Source: Sinorhizobium saheli (GTDB lineage Bacteria > Pseudomonadota > Alphaproteobacteria > Rhizobiales > Rhizobiaceae). From it: a DNA stretch of 64,000 nt. This document shows, piece after piece, positions 18,774 to 28,718 of this stretch. The number at the start of each line of letters is the position of its first letter. Within the stretch, counting starts at the first letter, position 1. The stretch is taken from contig NZ_LNQB01000082.1 in the NCBI RefSeq assembly GCF_001651875.1, positions 62,001-126,000 of the forward strand, written 5' to 3'. Both the position numbers and the translations under genes were made by a program. The notes under the pieces were generated by a model. That model saw only the letters and a list, made by a program, of their open reading frames with translations. It searched no databases and was not told where the DNA came from.

Positions 18774-19179
18774 GCAATTCTCCGCGGGTTGTTGATAAGC
18801 CGGGACACAGGACAGCTAACGGCGCCGCCGCCGGTGAGGCAAGTGGAAAAGCGCCGATTTATTCACATCCAGCCCCCAGCCGGAAATCGCCACGCCGCAT
18901 ATGTGGACAAGACTCATGGCGACGACATATTGTCACGCGGATCGACCGGCAATCCACAGGAAGCGCAGCTCCGACCAAGCCGCCAACGCGCTGAGTTCAC
19001 GGCATTTTCCGGTCTTTCCACATTGCCCGGGCAGGGATGCCTCGTATTCTCCCGGCGTTTCGCCGCGGCTTGTGCATCGCTGAACCAACTGAGGATTGAT
19101 TTTAATCCTTGATAGCCACCGACTCTAAGAAATAGAAACTCTTATCAATAGGTTTGATTTTAGATTGGGAAAGCGGCGA
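18774..19179. other. Candidate chromosomal replication origin (oriC)
   Basis: A 406-base gene-free region next to hemE, the known oriC neighbour in Caulobacter and other alphaproteobacteria. DnaA-box-like 9-mers (consensus TTATCCACA) are TTATCAACA at 18790-18798 (minus), TTATTCACA at 18859-18867 (plus) and TTGTCCACA at 18902-18910 (minus), each with one mismatch; weaker 7-of-9 matches are at 18950-18958, 19014-19022 and 19142-19150. The stretch 19091-19170 is AT-rich, a possible unwinding element. GANTC (CcrM methylation) sites occur at 18911 and 19121. Genes diverge from this point. Function is inferred; no replication evidence is available here. Confidence 0.7.
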
Positions 19180-20211
19180 GTGACCGAAACGCATCGCAAA
19201 GTGCTTGAGGTGTTGAACGGCAAGAGCCTCACCCCTCCCCCCATCTGGCTGATGCGCCAGGCGGGACGCTACCTGCCGGAATATCGGGAGACGCGAGCGA
19301 AGGCCGGGAGCTTTCTCGATCTCTGCTACACGCCGGACCTCGCGGTGGAAGTGACGCTGCAGCCGATCCGGCGCTACGGCTTCGACGCGGCGATCCTTTT
19401 CTCCGACATCCTCGTCATTCCCGATGCCCTCCATCGCAATGTCCGCTTCGAAGAGGGGCTGGGGCCGCGCATGGATCCGATCGACGAGGACGGCATTGCC
19501 CGCCTCGGCGCCGATGGCGTGACCGACCACCTGGCCCCGGTCTTCGAGACGGTATCGCGGCTGAGACGGGAATTGCCGGCGGAAACGACGCTTCTCGGCT
19601 TCTGCGGCGCGCCCTGGACGGTCGCGACCTACATGATCGCCGGCAAGGGAACGCCGGACCAGGCGCCGGCCCGCCTCTTCGCCTACCGCAACCCCGCGGC
19701 TTTCGACCGGTTGCTGGCCCTTCTCGCCGACATCTCCGCCGACTATCTCGTCGAGCAGATCGACGCCGGGGCGGACGCGGTGCAGATCTTCGATTCCTGG
19801 GCGGGGGTGCTCGGCGAGGAGGAATTCGCCCGCTATGCGGTCGAGCCCGTCCGCCGGATGATCGCGTCGGTTCGCGCCCGCCGTCCGTCCGCCCGGATCA
19901 TCGCCTTTGCCAAGGGCGCCGGCCTGCTGTTGAAAGATTACCGCCGCGCGACGGGCGCCGACGCAATCGGCCTCGACTGGTCGGTGCCGCTCTCCTTTGC
20001 CGCCGAACTGCAGAAGGACGGGCCCGTCCAGGGCAATCTCGATCCGATGCGGGTCGTCGCCGGCGGTGAGGCGATGGACAGCGCCATCGACCGCATCCTC
20101 GACGCGCTCGGCCAGGGACCGCTGATCTTCAATCTCGGCCACGGCATCACGCCTGACGCGGACCCGAAGCATGTCGCAGCACTCGTCGCCCGCGTTCGGA
20201 CGCGGCGATGA
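19180..20211 (+). CDS. hemE: Uroporphyrinogen decarboxylase
   Basis: A 343-residue enzyme that removes the four acetate carboxyls of uroporphyrinogen III to give coproporphyrinogen III in haem synthesis. The GTG at 19180 is preferred to a TTG at 19165: GGGAAAG lies at a proper distance before it and the length matches the family. Signatures are [30 protein letters not shown] (substrate pocket), [24 protein letters not shown] and GLDWSVP. Its upstream region is the candidate origin. It overlaps hemJ by 4 bases. Confidence 0.96.
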   Translation: MTETHRKVLEVLNGKSLTPPPIWLMRQAGRYLPEYRETRAKAGSFLDLCYTPDLAVEVTLQPIRRYGFDAAILFSDILVIPDALHRNVRFEEGLGPRMDPIDEDGIARLGADGVTDHLAPVFETVSRLRRELPAETTLLGFCGAPWTVATYMIAGKGTPDQAPARLFAYRNPAAFDRLLALLADISADYLVEQIDAGADAVQIFDSWAGVLGEEEFARYAVEPVRRMIASVRARRPSARIIAFAKGAGLLLKDYRRATGADAIGLDWSVPLSFAAELQKDGPVQGNLDPMRVVAGGEAMDSAIDRILDALGQGPLIFNLGHGITPDADPKHVAALVARVRTRR

Positions 20212-20750
20212 AGGAGGAACGCCAGACCGGGAGCGGCCCCGGCCGGCGCGCGCGGCTTCGGGCCGTCATCGCGCTTTCGCTCTTCGCGGCGCTGCTGATC
20301 GGGCTGTTCGTCTGGCAGCCGGACGATCTCCATCTCTGGATCAAGGCGCTCCACATCATCGCGGTGATCTCGTGGATGGCGGCACTTTTCTATATGCCGC
20401 GCCTCTTCATCTATCACACCGATGCCGCACCGGGATCGGTGCAGTCGGAGACCTTCAAGGTCATGGAACGGCGCCTGCTCAAGGTGATCATGAATCCGGC
20501 GATGATGATCTCCTGGATGCTCGGCCTCTATCTTGCCTGGAGCGTCTATGGCTTCAGCGGCGGCTGGCTGCACGCCAAGCTCTTCTTCGTCGTGCTGCTG
20601 ACGCTGGTGCATATGCATTTCAGCCGGGCCGTCCGCGCCTTCGAGCGGGACGAGAACCGGCGGGATGCACGCTACTGGAGGCTGATGAACGAGGCCCCGA
20701 CGCTGCTGATGATCGTCATCGTCATCCTGGTGGTCGTGAAACCGTTTTGA
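20208..20750 (+). CDS. hemJ: Protoporphyrinogen oxidase HemJ
   Basis: A 180-residue inner-membrane protein of the UPF0093/HemJ family, which oxidises protoporphyrinogen IX to protoporphyrin IX in bacteria without HemG or HemY. After a basic tail, membrane helices are seen near 18-38, 42-65 ([28 protein letters not shown], with the conserved His), 97-115, 125-145 and 160-180. The His in [13 protein letters not shown] and Lys in NPAMMISW context fit haem binding known for the family. Its ATGA overlap with hemE supports joint action in haem synthesis. Confidence 0.93.
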   Translation: MKEERQTGSGPGRRARLRAVIALSLFAALLIGLFVWQPDDLHLWIKALHIIAVISWMAALFYMPRLFIYHTDAAPGSVQSETFKVMERRLLKVIMNPAMMISWMLGLYLAWSVYGFSGGWLHAKLFFVVLLTLVHMHFSRAVRAFERDENRRDARYWRLMNEAPTLLMIVIVILVVVKPF

Positions 20751-20807
20751 TTTCAATCGATTCGCAACTGCAATAGTTGTCGCTAATTTTCTTCGACCCC
20801 TTGCGGC

Positions 20808-20821
20808 GTTTCACGTGAATC
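20808..20821. other. parS-like site 2 (13 of 14, hemJ-rho gap)
   Basis: GTTTCACGTGAATC lies in the 191 bases between hemJ and rho, one base from the full palindrome. It is the first site on the right side of the candidate oriC, about 1.7 kb from it. Confidence 0.68.
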
Positions 20822-20941
20822 GTTATTTTCCCTCATCTCCTTCTTCCCATGGCTTGTGACGAAGTTTTAGAGCCTGCCTCTTCCCCCCTCGCAGCTCCCT
20901 TACGAATCACGCCGATCCCCCATACAAAACATGGACCCTTC

Positions 20942-22207
<1,266 letters not shown>

Positions 22208-22232
22208 GGCGAAAGTGTCACGCAGTTCGGGG

Positions 22233-22261
22233 GGCCGGTGCCATTGGTGCCGGCCTTTTTT
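22233..22261 (+). terminator. rho terminator
   Basis: GGCCGGTGCC pairs imperfectly with GGTGCCGGCC around ATT and runs into TTTTTTCG. It begins 26 bases after the rho stop codon. Confidence 0.8.
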
Positions 22262-22297
22262 CGTGGAAGCCGCTGAACTGCCCGCAACGTTTGCCAT

Positions 22298-22311
22298 GAT
22301 TCACGTGAAAC
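22298..22311. other. parS-like site 3 (13 of 14, rho-mnmE gap)
   Basis: GATTCACGTGAAAC, one base from the full palindrome on the left arm, lies in the 452-base region between rho and mnmE. The rest of that region holds the rho terminator and a family B repeat; from 22312 to 22500 I recognise nothing. Confidence 0.68.
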
Positions 22312-22500
22312 ACCGGCGCCGCAACGTGCCACGGCGATCCCTTGCGTCGGACAGGGCGCGGTCCTGCCGAGCCAAGCCGTGTCCGGCACTTGAATTCACG
22401 GCGGGGCACGTGCATAAGACGCCGCTGCCAGCGCCTTCGATCATGCCCCGTCGACCGTATAACGAGACGGGGTGCGCCGCCGATCGGCGCGGCCTGGCCC

Positions 22501-22602
22501 TTAGAGCATTTTGCAGTCAGGTGGAATCGGCTGACGTCGCACAAATGCGGCAAAAACAGATGGATAGAGCGGGCGCGAACGCATGTGAGCGCATCCCGCT
22601 CC
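22501..22602 (+). repeat. Dispersed repeat family B, copy 2
   Basis: Blocks in order: TTAGAGCATTTTGCAGTCAG, GTGGAATC, CTGACGTCGCACAAATGCGG, AAAACAGATGGATAGAGCG and GCATGTGAGCGCATCCCGCTC. The inverted copy at 7086-7190 has the same order. It ends 57 bases before the mnmE start, so it may form part of the mnmE 5' region. Confidence 0.65.
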
Positions 22603-22659
22603 TAACAGAGAGACACGCGCCCCGCGCCTTTCCGCAACCCCGAAGCCCAAGGGACCTGG

Positions 22660-23979
22660 ATGCTGTTCACGGATACGATCTATGCACTGTCTAGCGGCGC
22701 CCTGCCGGCCGGCGTCGCCGTGATCCGGCTCAGCGGCCCTGCGGCGGCGGCGGCGGTCGTGCGTCTTTGCGGCGTCTTGCCGCCCGCCCGGGTCGCGACG
22801 CTTAGAACGATTCGGACTCGAAACGGTGATCCGCTGGACAGCGGCCTCGTAGTATACTTCCCCGGGCCGGCGTCGTTCACCGGCGAAGATTGCTGCGAAC
22901 TGCAGGTGCATGGCGGCCGTGCGGTGGTCACCGCAATCCTCAATGAGCTTGCCGATATGGAGGGGCTGCGGCATGCGGAGGCAGGCGAGTTCTCGCGGCG
23001 CGCCTTCCAGAACGGCAAGTTGGACCTGGTCGAGGTCGAGGGACTGGCGGACCTGATCGCGGCGGAGACGGAGATGCAGCGCCGCCTGGCGATCGAGCAG
23101 TCCGGCGGCGGCCAGTCGGCCCTTTACGCCGGCTGGGCGAAACGTCTCATCCATGCGCGGGCGATGATCGAGGCGGAGCTCGACTTTGCCGACGAGGACG
23201 ACATTCCCGGCGCCGTCAGCGCCTCGATCTGGCCGGACATGGAAAGGCTGCGCCTGGAGATTGAGGACCATGTCGCCAGGGCCGGCCTCGCCGAGATCAT
23301 TCGCGATGGCCTGAAGATCGTCATTGCAGGCGAACCCAATGCGGGTAAGTCGAGCCTGCTCAATGCGCTTGCGAAAAGGGACGTCGCCATCGTCACGGAA
23401 ATTGCCGGGACAACCCGCGACGTTCTCTCCGTCGACCTTTCCTTAGCCGGATTCTCCGTCAAACTGTTCGATACGGCCGGTCTGCGCGAGACGGAGGAAA
23501 GGGTCGAACGCGAGGGTATTCGGCGGGCGCGCGAAGTCATCGCCAATGCCGATCTTGTCCTTCTATTATCGGAAAAACCGGAGGGCTTCCATATCGACGA
23601 GGCTTTGCCAGAGAAGGCGCCGGTGATCCGGGTCGCAACGAAGCTCGACCGGCCGGCGGCAGACTGGCAACCTCAGGACGCGGACATCTTTCTTTCGACC
23701 AGGACGGGAGAAGGCATGACTGAGCTGCTCGAAGTGCTGCAGTCGCAGCTTCCGGATCTGGCCGGAAACACCTCTCTGTCGATGCCGTCGCGGCGTCGGC
23801 ACGTTGACTGCCTCAGACAGGCGAGCGCCGCGCTGGAGCGAAGCCTTGCGGCCGAAGGCCTGGAGATCCGGGCGGAGCAACTGCGTCTGGCGAGCGATGC
23901 GCTGGGCAGGATCACCGGGCGCGTCGATGTCGAGAACCTGCTCGACGTGATATTCTCCGAGTTCTGCATCGGCAAGTGA
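22660..23979 (+). CDS. mnmE: tRNA modification GTPase MnmE
   Basis: A 439-residue protein that works with MnmG to place the 5-carboxymethylaminomethyl group on U34 of certain tRNAs. The N-terminal TrmE domain binds formyl-folate ([43 protein letters not shown]). The central G domain has G1 [10 protein letters not shown] at about 224-233, G3 DTAGLRET and G4 TKLD. The C-terminus ends in the conserved FCIGK with the functional Cys. It directly precedes its partner mnmG, with a full parS palindrome between them. Confidence 0.97.
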   Translation: MLFTDTIYALSSGALPAGVAVIRLSGPAAAAAVVRLCGVLPPARVATLRTIRTRNGDPLDSGLVVYFPGPASFTGEDCCELQVHGGRAVVTAILNELADMEGLRHAEAGEFSRRAFQNGKLDLVEVEGLADLIAAETEMQRRLAIEQSGGGQSALYAGWAKRLIHARAMIEAELDFADEDDIPGAVSASIWPDMERLRLEIEDHVARAGLAEIIRDGLKIVIAGEPNAGKSSLLNALAKRDVAIVTEIAGTTRDVLSVDLSLAGFSVKLFDTAGLRETEERVEREGIRRAREVIANADLVLLLSEKPEGFHIDEALPEKAPVIRVATKLDRPAADWQPQDADIFLSTRTGEGMTELLEVLQSQLPDLAGNTSLSMPSRRRHVDCLRQASAALERSLAAEGLEIRAEQLRLASDALGRITGRVDVENLLDVIFSEFCIGK

Positions 23980-24058
23980 GCATAGGGCCGGTGAAAGCAA
24001 CCGGTCGGCATCGTTGCCGCGTTTCGGGGAAATACAACGCTGGCGAGTCGGAGGACAC

Positions 24059-24072
24059 GTTTCACGTGAAAC
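24059..24072. other. parS site 4, full palindrome (mnmE-mnmG gap)
   Basis: GTTTCACGTGAAAC matches the conserved parS core in all 14 positions. The flanks extend the symmetry to an 18-base perfect palindrome, ACGTTTCACGTGAAACGT, at 24057-24074. It is non-coding, 59 bases before the mnmG start and 2.6 kb from parA. Confidence 0.9.
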
Positions 24073-24130
24073 GTTCTTGACTCCGAGCACGGAATTGAGA
24101 ATCAAGGCGCGAGAAAGCTGGAAGATGTCC

Positions 24131-26002
24131 ATGACGAATTATGATGTCATCGTGATCGGCGGCGGCCATGCCGGCTGCGAAGCCGCTTCGGCCTCGGCCC
24201 GGCTCGGCGCGCGCACGGCGCTGGTCACCCATAAGAAGGAAACGATCGGCGTGATGTCCTGTAACCCGGCCATTGGCGGCCTGGGCAAAGGCCATCTGGT
24301 GCGGGAGATCGACGCGCTCGACGGTCTGATGGGACGCGTCGCCGACGCCGCCGGCATTCAGTTCCGGCTCCTCAACCGCCGCAAGGGTCCGGCGGTGCGG
24401 GGTCCGCGGACGCAGGCGGACCGCAAGCTCTACCGGGAGGCGATGCAGCGCGAGATCGAGGCGATCGACAACCTTACCGTGATCGAAGGCGACGCCTTCG
24501 ATCTGCTGCTCGAGAGCGAGACGGTGTGCGGCGTCATCATGAAGGACGGCCGGGCCATTCGCGCCGGCGCCGTCGTTCTCACCACCGGCACCTTCCTCAA
24601 GGGCCTCATCCACATCGGCGACCGCAAGATACCGGCGGGCCGCGTCGGCGAGGAGCCGTCGCTCGGTCTCTCCGAAACGTTGCGGCGTGCCGGCCTTCGC
24701 CTGGGAAGGCTGAAGACCGGCACGCCGGCGCGCCTTGACGGCCGCACGATCGACTGGGCTCGCGTCGGCCGGCAGGGCCCTGACGAGGATCCGGTGCCCT
24801 TCTCCTTCATGACCGATGCGATCGTGAACCGGCAGATCGACTGCGGCGTGACGCGAACGACGGAGGCGACGCACAAGATCATCGCCGACAATATCCATCG
24901 CTCGGCCATGTATTCGGGTCAGATCGAGGGGGTCGGGCCGCGCTATTGCCCATCGATCGAGGACAAGATCGTGCGCTTCGGTGAGCGCGACGGGCATCAG
25001 ATCTTCCTGGAGCCGGAAGGTCTGGATGACGATACCGTCTATCCCAACGGCATCTCGACCTCGCTCCCGGAAGAGGTCCAGGACGCCTTCATCCGCACGA
25101 TCCCCGGCCTCGAGGCGGTGACGATCCTGCAGCCGGGTTATGCGATCGAGTATGACCATGTCGATCCACGAGAGCTGGAGCTCTCGTTGGCGGTGCGGAA
25201 AGTGCCTGGCCTCTTTCTTGCGGGGCAGATCAACGGCACCACCGGCTATGAGGAGGCGGGCGCTCAGGGGCTCGTCGCCGGGCTGAACGCGGCCTTGACG
25301 GCGATGGGCCGCGAGCCCTTCGTCTTCAGCCGCACCGATTCCTATATCGGCGTGATGATCGATGACCTCACCTCCAGGGGCATCACCGAGCCTTATCGCA
25401 TGTTCACCTCGCGCGCGGAGTACCGGCTGTCATTGCGCGCCGATAATGCCGACATGCGGCTGACGCCGGGAGGCATCGCTCTCGGGTGCTTGGGCGAGGC
25501 TCGTCGCCAGCGCTTCGGGGCATGGAGGGCCAGCTATCAGGCCGGGCGCCAGCTCCTCCAGTCGCTGGCGATCACCCCCAGCGAAGGCAAGCGTTTCGGC
25601 TTGCGGCTCAATCAGGATGGCCAGCGGCGCTCGGCTTTCGAGATTCTCTCCTACCCGGATCAGTCGATCGCGGCGCTGACGTCGCTCTGGCCCGAGCTTG
25701 AAAAGATCGACCGCAAGGTCGTCGAGGCGCTGGAGATCGACGCCGCCTATGCCGTCTATATGGAGCGTCAGGCGGCGGACATCGCCGGTATGCGTCGGGA
25801 GGAAGAGACCGTCATTCCGGTCGACTTCGACTACAGCCTCCTGCCGGGGCTTTCAAACGAGTTGAAGCAGAAGCTGGCGCAGCAGAAGCCCCGCAGTCTC
25901 GCCCAGGCGATCAAGGTCGACGGCATGACGCCGGCAGCGGTATCGTTGATCCTGACCTGGTTGCGGCGGCAGGAACGTGGCACGCAGCGTGTGGCGGGAT
26001 GA
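24131..26002 (+). CDS. mnmG: tRNA uridine 5-carboxymethylaminomethyl modification enzyme MnmG
   Basis: A 623-residue FAD protein, partner of MnmE in wobble-uridine modification. Of two in-frame ATGs (24125, 24131) the second is chosen because GGAAG stands 7 bases before it. The FAD loop [14 protein letters not shown] opens the protein. Also visible are [68 protein letters not shown] with the conserved Cys in VTRTTEATH region nearby, and [23 protein letters not shown]. The helical C-terminus binds MnmE and tRNA. Confidence 0.97.
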   Translation: MTNYDVIVIGGGHAGCEAASASARLGARTALVTHKKETIGVMSCNPAIGGLGKGHLVREIDALDGLMGRVADAAGIQFRLLNRRKGPAVRGPRTQADRKLYREAMQREIEAIDNLTVIEGDAFDLLLESETVCGVIMKDGRAIRAGAVVLTTGTFLKGLIHIGDRKIPAGRVGEEPSLGLSETLRRAGLRLGRLKTGTPARLDGRTIDWARVGRQGPDEDPVPFSFMTDAIVNRQIDCGVTRTTEATHKIIADNIHRSAMYSGQIEGVGPRYCPSIEDKIVRFGERDGHQIFLEPEGLDDDTVYPNGISTSLPEEVQDAFIRTIPGLEAVTILQPGYAIEYDHVDPRELELSLAVRKVPGLFLAGQINGTTGYEEAGAQGLVAGLNAALTAMGREPFVFSRTDSYIGVMIDDLTSRGITEPYRMFTSRAEYRLSLRADNADMRLTPGGIALGCLGEARRQRFGAWRASYQAGRQLLQSLAITPSEGKRFGLRLNQDGQRRSAFEILSYPDQSIAALTSLWPELEKIDRKVVEALEIDAAYAVYMERQAADIAGMRREEETVIPVDFDYSLLPGLSNELKQKLAQQKPRSLAQAIKVDGMTPAAVSLILTWLRRQERGTQRVAG

Positions 26003-26009
26003 AGTTGCA

Positions 26010-26651
26010 ATGAAAACGAGTCTCGTCCAACGGTCTAGCGGATTGCGTGTTTCACGTGAAACGGTCGAAAAACTCGAGCACTTCGCCAGGCTTTTTCAGA
26101 AATGGGCAAAGTCGATCAACCTGGTGGCGCCTTCGACGCTCGACGATCTTTGGCAGCGCCACATCGTCGACAGCCTGCAGATCTACCAAATCTCGCCATC
26201 GCCGAAGACCTGGGTCGACCTCGGCAGCGGCGGCGGCTTTCCCGGTGTCATAACCGCCATTTGCCTCGCCGAAGCTGCCGACGGCTGGGTGCACCTGGTC
26301 GAGAGCAACAACAAGAAGGCGGCCTTTCTTCGTGTCGCCTTGAACGAGACGGGTGCACGCGGTTCCGTTCATCCGATTCGTATAGAGGCGGCACCGTCTC
26401 TGATTCCCACCTGCGACGCGATTTCCGCCCGGGCACTCGCGGATCTGAGCCAGTTGCTGGACTATTGCGCGCCTTGGATGCTTGCCGACGGGTCCAAAGC
26501 CGTCGCCTATCTTCACAAAGGGCGGGATTATCAACCGGAAATCGATAAAGCCGTTAGCCGCTTTCAATTCGATCTGATAAAACATGCAAGTGTCGTCGAG
26601 CCGGATTCGGTTGTGCTCGAGATTGCAAATCTTTCACGTCGGATGAAGTGA
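26010..26651 (+). CDS. rsmG: 16S rRNA (guanine-N7) methyltransferase RsmG
   Basis: A 213-residue SAM-dependent enzyme that methylates G527 of 16S rRNA; loss gives low-level streptomycin resistance in other bacteria. The ATG at 26010 is 8 bases after the mnmG stop. Motifs: [11 protein letters not shown], the SAM loop [31 protein letters not shown], and [15 protein letters not shown]. Codons 14-18 (Val-Ser-Arg-Glu-Thr) are made by a full parS palindrome. The stop overlaps a possible GTG start of parA. Confidence 0.95.
   Translation: MKTSLVQRSSGLRVSRETVEKLEHFARLFQKWAKSINLVAPSTLDDLWQRHIVDSLQIYQISPSPKTWVDLGSGGGFPGVITAICLAEAADGWVHLVESNNKKAAFLRVALNETGARGSVHPIRIEAAPSLIPTCDAISARALADLSQLLDYCAPWMLADGSKAVAYLHKGRDYQPEIDKAVSRFQFDLIKHASVVEPDSVVLEIANLSRRMK
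26049..26062. other. parS site 5, full palindrome inside rsmG
   Basis: GTTTCACGTGAAAC lies in the rsmG coding sequence and is read as Val-Ser-Arg-Glu-Thr. It matches the parS core in all 14 positions and is 0.6 kb from parA, the site closest to parAB. Confidence 0.9.
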
Positions 26652-26665
26652 TAGGCGAGCGAAGC

Positions 26666-27460
26666 ATGTTTGGCCCAAGAAATCGGATCATTACCATTGC
26701 CAACCAGAAGGGCGGCGTCGGCAAGACGACGACAGCGATCAACCTTGCGACGGCCTTGGCGGCCATCGGCGAGAAGGTGCTGATCATCGATCTCGATCCG
26801 CAGGGAAATGCGAGTACCGGGCTAGGAATCCAGCGCCGCAACCGGCATTTGTCGTCCTATGAGCTGATGATGGGGTCCCATTCGATCGCCGAGATCGCCC
26901 AGGACACGGCGGTGCCGAACCTTGCCATCGTCCCCTCGACCATGGACCTGCTCGGCGTCGAGATGGAGATATCGCGTGAGTCTGACCGGGTCTTTCGGCT
27001 GCGCAGGGCGCTGGCGGCTGCCGAGGCGCTCGCCTATTCCTACGTCCTGGTCGACTGCCCGCCATCGTTCAACCTGTTGACCATGAACGCCATGGCGGCC
27101 GCCCATTCGGTTCTCGTTCCGCTGCAATGTGAGTTCTTTGCGCTGGAAGGCCTCAGCCAATTACTGGAGACGGTCGATCAGGTGCGCCGGACGGTCAATC
27201 CGAGCCTCGACATCCAGGGCATTGTTCTCACCATGTTCGACTCGCGCAACAATCTGGCGCAGCAGGTCGTCAGCGATGTTCGCACGCATCTGGGGGACAA
27301 GGTCTATCATACCTTGATCCCGCGCAACGTGCGCGTTTCCGAGGCGCCGTCGCATGGCAAACCGGCGATTCTCTATGATTTGAAATGCGCCGGAAGCCAG
27401 GCCTACCTGCAATTGGCTTCCGAGGTGATCCAAAGGGAACGGCAGCGCAAGGCGGCCTAG
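26666..27460 (+). CDS. parA: Chromosome-partitioning ATPase ParA
   Basis: A 264-residue deviant Walker A ATPase that forms the DNA-bound gradient moving ParB-parS complexes apart after replication. The ATG at 26666 (MFGPRN) is preferred; a GTG at 26648 would overlap rsmG by 4 bases and add six residues. Seen: IANQKGGVGKTTTAINLA with the second Lys of the deviant loop near 15, VLIIDLDPQGNASTGLG, LVDCPPSFNLLTMNAM, and VLVPLQCEFFALEGLSQLLETV. The order mnmG-rsmG-parA-parB is standard near bacterial origins. Confidence 0.97.
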   Translation: MFGPRNRIITIANQKGGVGKTTTAINLATALAAIGEKVLIIDLDPQGNASTGLGIQRRNRHLSSYELMMGSHSIAEIAQDTAVPNLAIVPSTMDLLGVEMEISRESDRVFRLRRALAAAEALAYSYVLVDCPPSFNLLTMNAMAAAHSVLVPLQCEFFALEGLSQLLETVDQVRRTVNPSLDIQGIVLTMFDSRNNLAQQVVSDVRTHLGDKVYHTLIPRNVRVSEAPSHGKPAILYDLKCAGSQAYLQLASEVIQRERQRKAA

Positions 27461-27530
27461 AGCATTCTGCAGTCCGGTGGAGCACCGGACATGGCGGAAA
27501 ACAAACAGGTAGACGGCGGCGCAGTGCATA
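27459..27530 (+). repeat. Dispersed repeat family B, copy 3 (short), in the parA-parB gap
   Basis: CTAGAGCATTCTGCAGTCCG, GTGGAGCACCGG, then ATGGCGGAAAACAAACAGGTAGA and GCGCAGTGCAT follow the block order of the copy at 22501, with a deleted middle. It begins on the last bases of parA and fills most of the 112-base gap to parB. Confidence 0.5.
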
Positions 27531-27572
27531 GGGCGCGCAACTGTTTCGGTGGCGTAACTAATTGGGTGTGAG

Positions 27573-28463
27573 ATGAACGACGACAGCTCCAAGAGACGTC
27601 TTGGTCGCGGCCTGGCGGCCTTGATCGGCGAGATGGATCAGCCATTGCAGACCGGCGCCACGGCCGCCGCCGCGGTCAACCCGGATCGGCGGGTGCCGAT
27701 CGAATTCGTCTCACGCAATCCACGCAACCCGCGCCGGCAGTTCGATGAAGCGGAACTGCAGGATCTCGCGAGCTCCATCCGCCAGCACGGGATCGTCCAG
27801 CCCGTCGTGGTGCGAACAGCCGGCGCCGACCGTTACGAGATCATCGCCGGCGAAAGGCGCTGGCGGGCGGCGCAGCTCGCCGGCTTCACCGAAATTCCGG
27901 TGATCGTGCGGGACGTCGACGATCGGACGGCCCTGGAGATCGCCATTGTCGAGAACGTGCAGCGCTCCGACCTCAATCCGCTCGAAGAGGCGCTCGGCTA
28001 CGAGCAGCTCATCGCGGAGCACGGCTACACCCAGAACGACCTCGGCGACATTATCGGCAAGAGCCGCAGCCATGTCGCCAACAGCCTGCGTCTCCTGAAG
28101 CTGCCCGAGCCGGTCCGCGACATGCTCTCCGACGGCAGCCTGTCGGCAGGCCATGCCCGCGCGCTGATTCCCACCTCCGATCCGGTGGCTTTGGCCCGCA
28201 CGGTGGTCGCCAAGGGACTGTCGGTGCGCGAGGCGGAGCGGCTGGCGCAGAACGACATCAAGGCGCAGAACGACCCCAATTACGCCCAAGGCCGCCGCCG
28301 CGAGGAAAAGGACGCCGACACGCTGGCGTTGGAGCGCACGCTGTCGGACAGCCTCGGGCTCGAGGTCACGGTCAGCCACAAGGCCAACGGCGGCCATCTC
28401 CGGATCGCCTATAAGACGCTCGATCAGCTGGAGGAGATTTGCCGGCTTCTCGAGCGGCGCTGA
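27573..28463 (+). CDS. parB: Chromosome-partitioning protein ParB
   Basis: A 296-residue CTP-dependent DNA clamp that loads at parS and spreads. The N-terminal tail RLGRGLAALIG is the ParA-stimulating peptide. The ParB/sulfiredoxin CTPase domain has VSRNPRNPRRQFDEAELQDLASSI and box II GERRWRAA at 93-100. The DNA-binding helix-turn-helix is GYTQNDLGDIIGKSRSHVANSLRLLKLP, and the C-terminal dimer domain begins near 240. Its likely targets, eight parS-like sites, surround it at 17.2-55.8 kb. Confidence 0.97.
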   Translation: MNDDSSKRRLGRGLAALIGEMDQPLQTGATAAAAVNPDRRVPIEFVSRNPRNPRRQFDEAELQDLASSIRQHGIVQPVVVRTAGADRYEIIAGERRWRAAQLAGFTEIPVIVRDVDDRTALEIAIVENVQRSDLNPLEEALGYEQLIAEHGYTQNDLGDIIGKSRSHVANSLRLLKLPEPVRDMLSDGSLSAGHARALIPTSDPVALARTVVAKGLSVREAERLAQNDIKAQNDPNYAQGRRREEKDADTLALERTLSDSLGLEVTVSHKANGGHLRIAYKTLDQLEEICRLLERR

Positions 28464-28492
28464 GCGATCGTCGGCGTCGCCGAGCGGAAATT

Positions 28493-28687
28493 GCCCCTCA
28501 TCCCGCTGCCGCGACCTTCTCCCCGCAGACGGGGCGAAGGGGTTATGCCGCGCCCTCCCGGTCCCCCACTGCCGGCGCCGGGCGAGTGGACCAGCCCCCT
28601 CTCCCCGCGTGCGATAAGTGAAGAGGTCGGGGCTTCGCCGCTTGTCGCCCCGCCTGCGGGGCGAAGGTGCCGGCAGGCGGATGAGGC
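28493..28687. repeat. RIME-like palindromic repeat, copy 3
   Basis: It begins CCCCTCATCCCGCTGCCGCG, contains CTTCTCCCCGCAGACGGGGCGAAGG, and closes with CCTGCGGGGCGAAGGTGCCG followed by GCAGGCGGATGAGG. It fills the 255-base gap between the converging parB and holA genes; no separate terminator for parB is evident. Confidence 0.7.
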
Positions 28688-28718
28688 GCAGCGCGGGCTG
28701 TGAGGGTCCGTGCCTATA

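Noticed and set aside
22312-22500. Small RNA or tRNA gene in the rho-mnmE gap
   Set aside because: Several GC stems can be drawn but no tRNA cloverleaf, promoter or known RNA family could be recognised.
28493-28687. CRISPR array
   Set aside because: The short similar strings are palindromic modules of a RIME-like element, unevenly spaced and few, with no spacer pattern and no cas gene.
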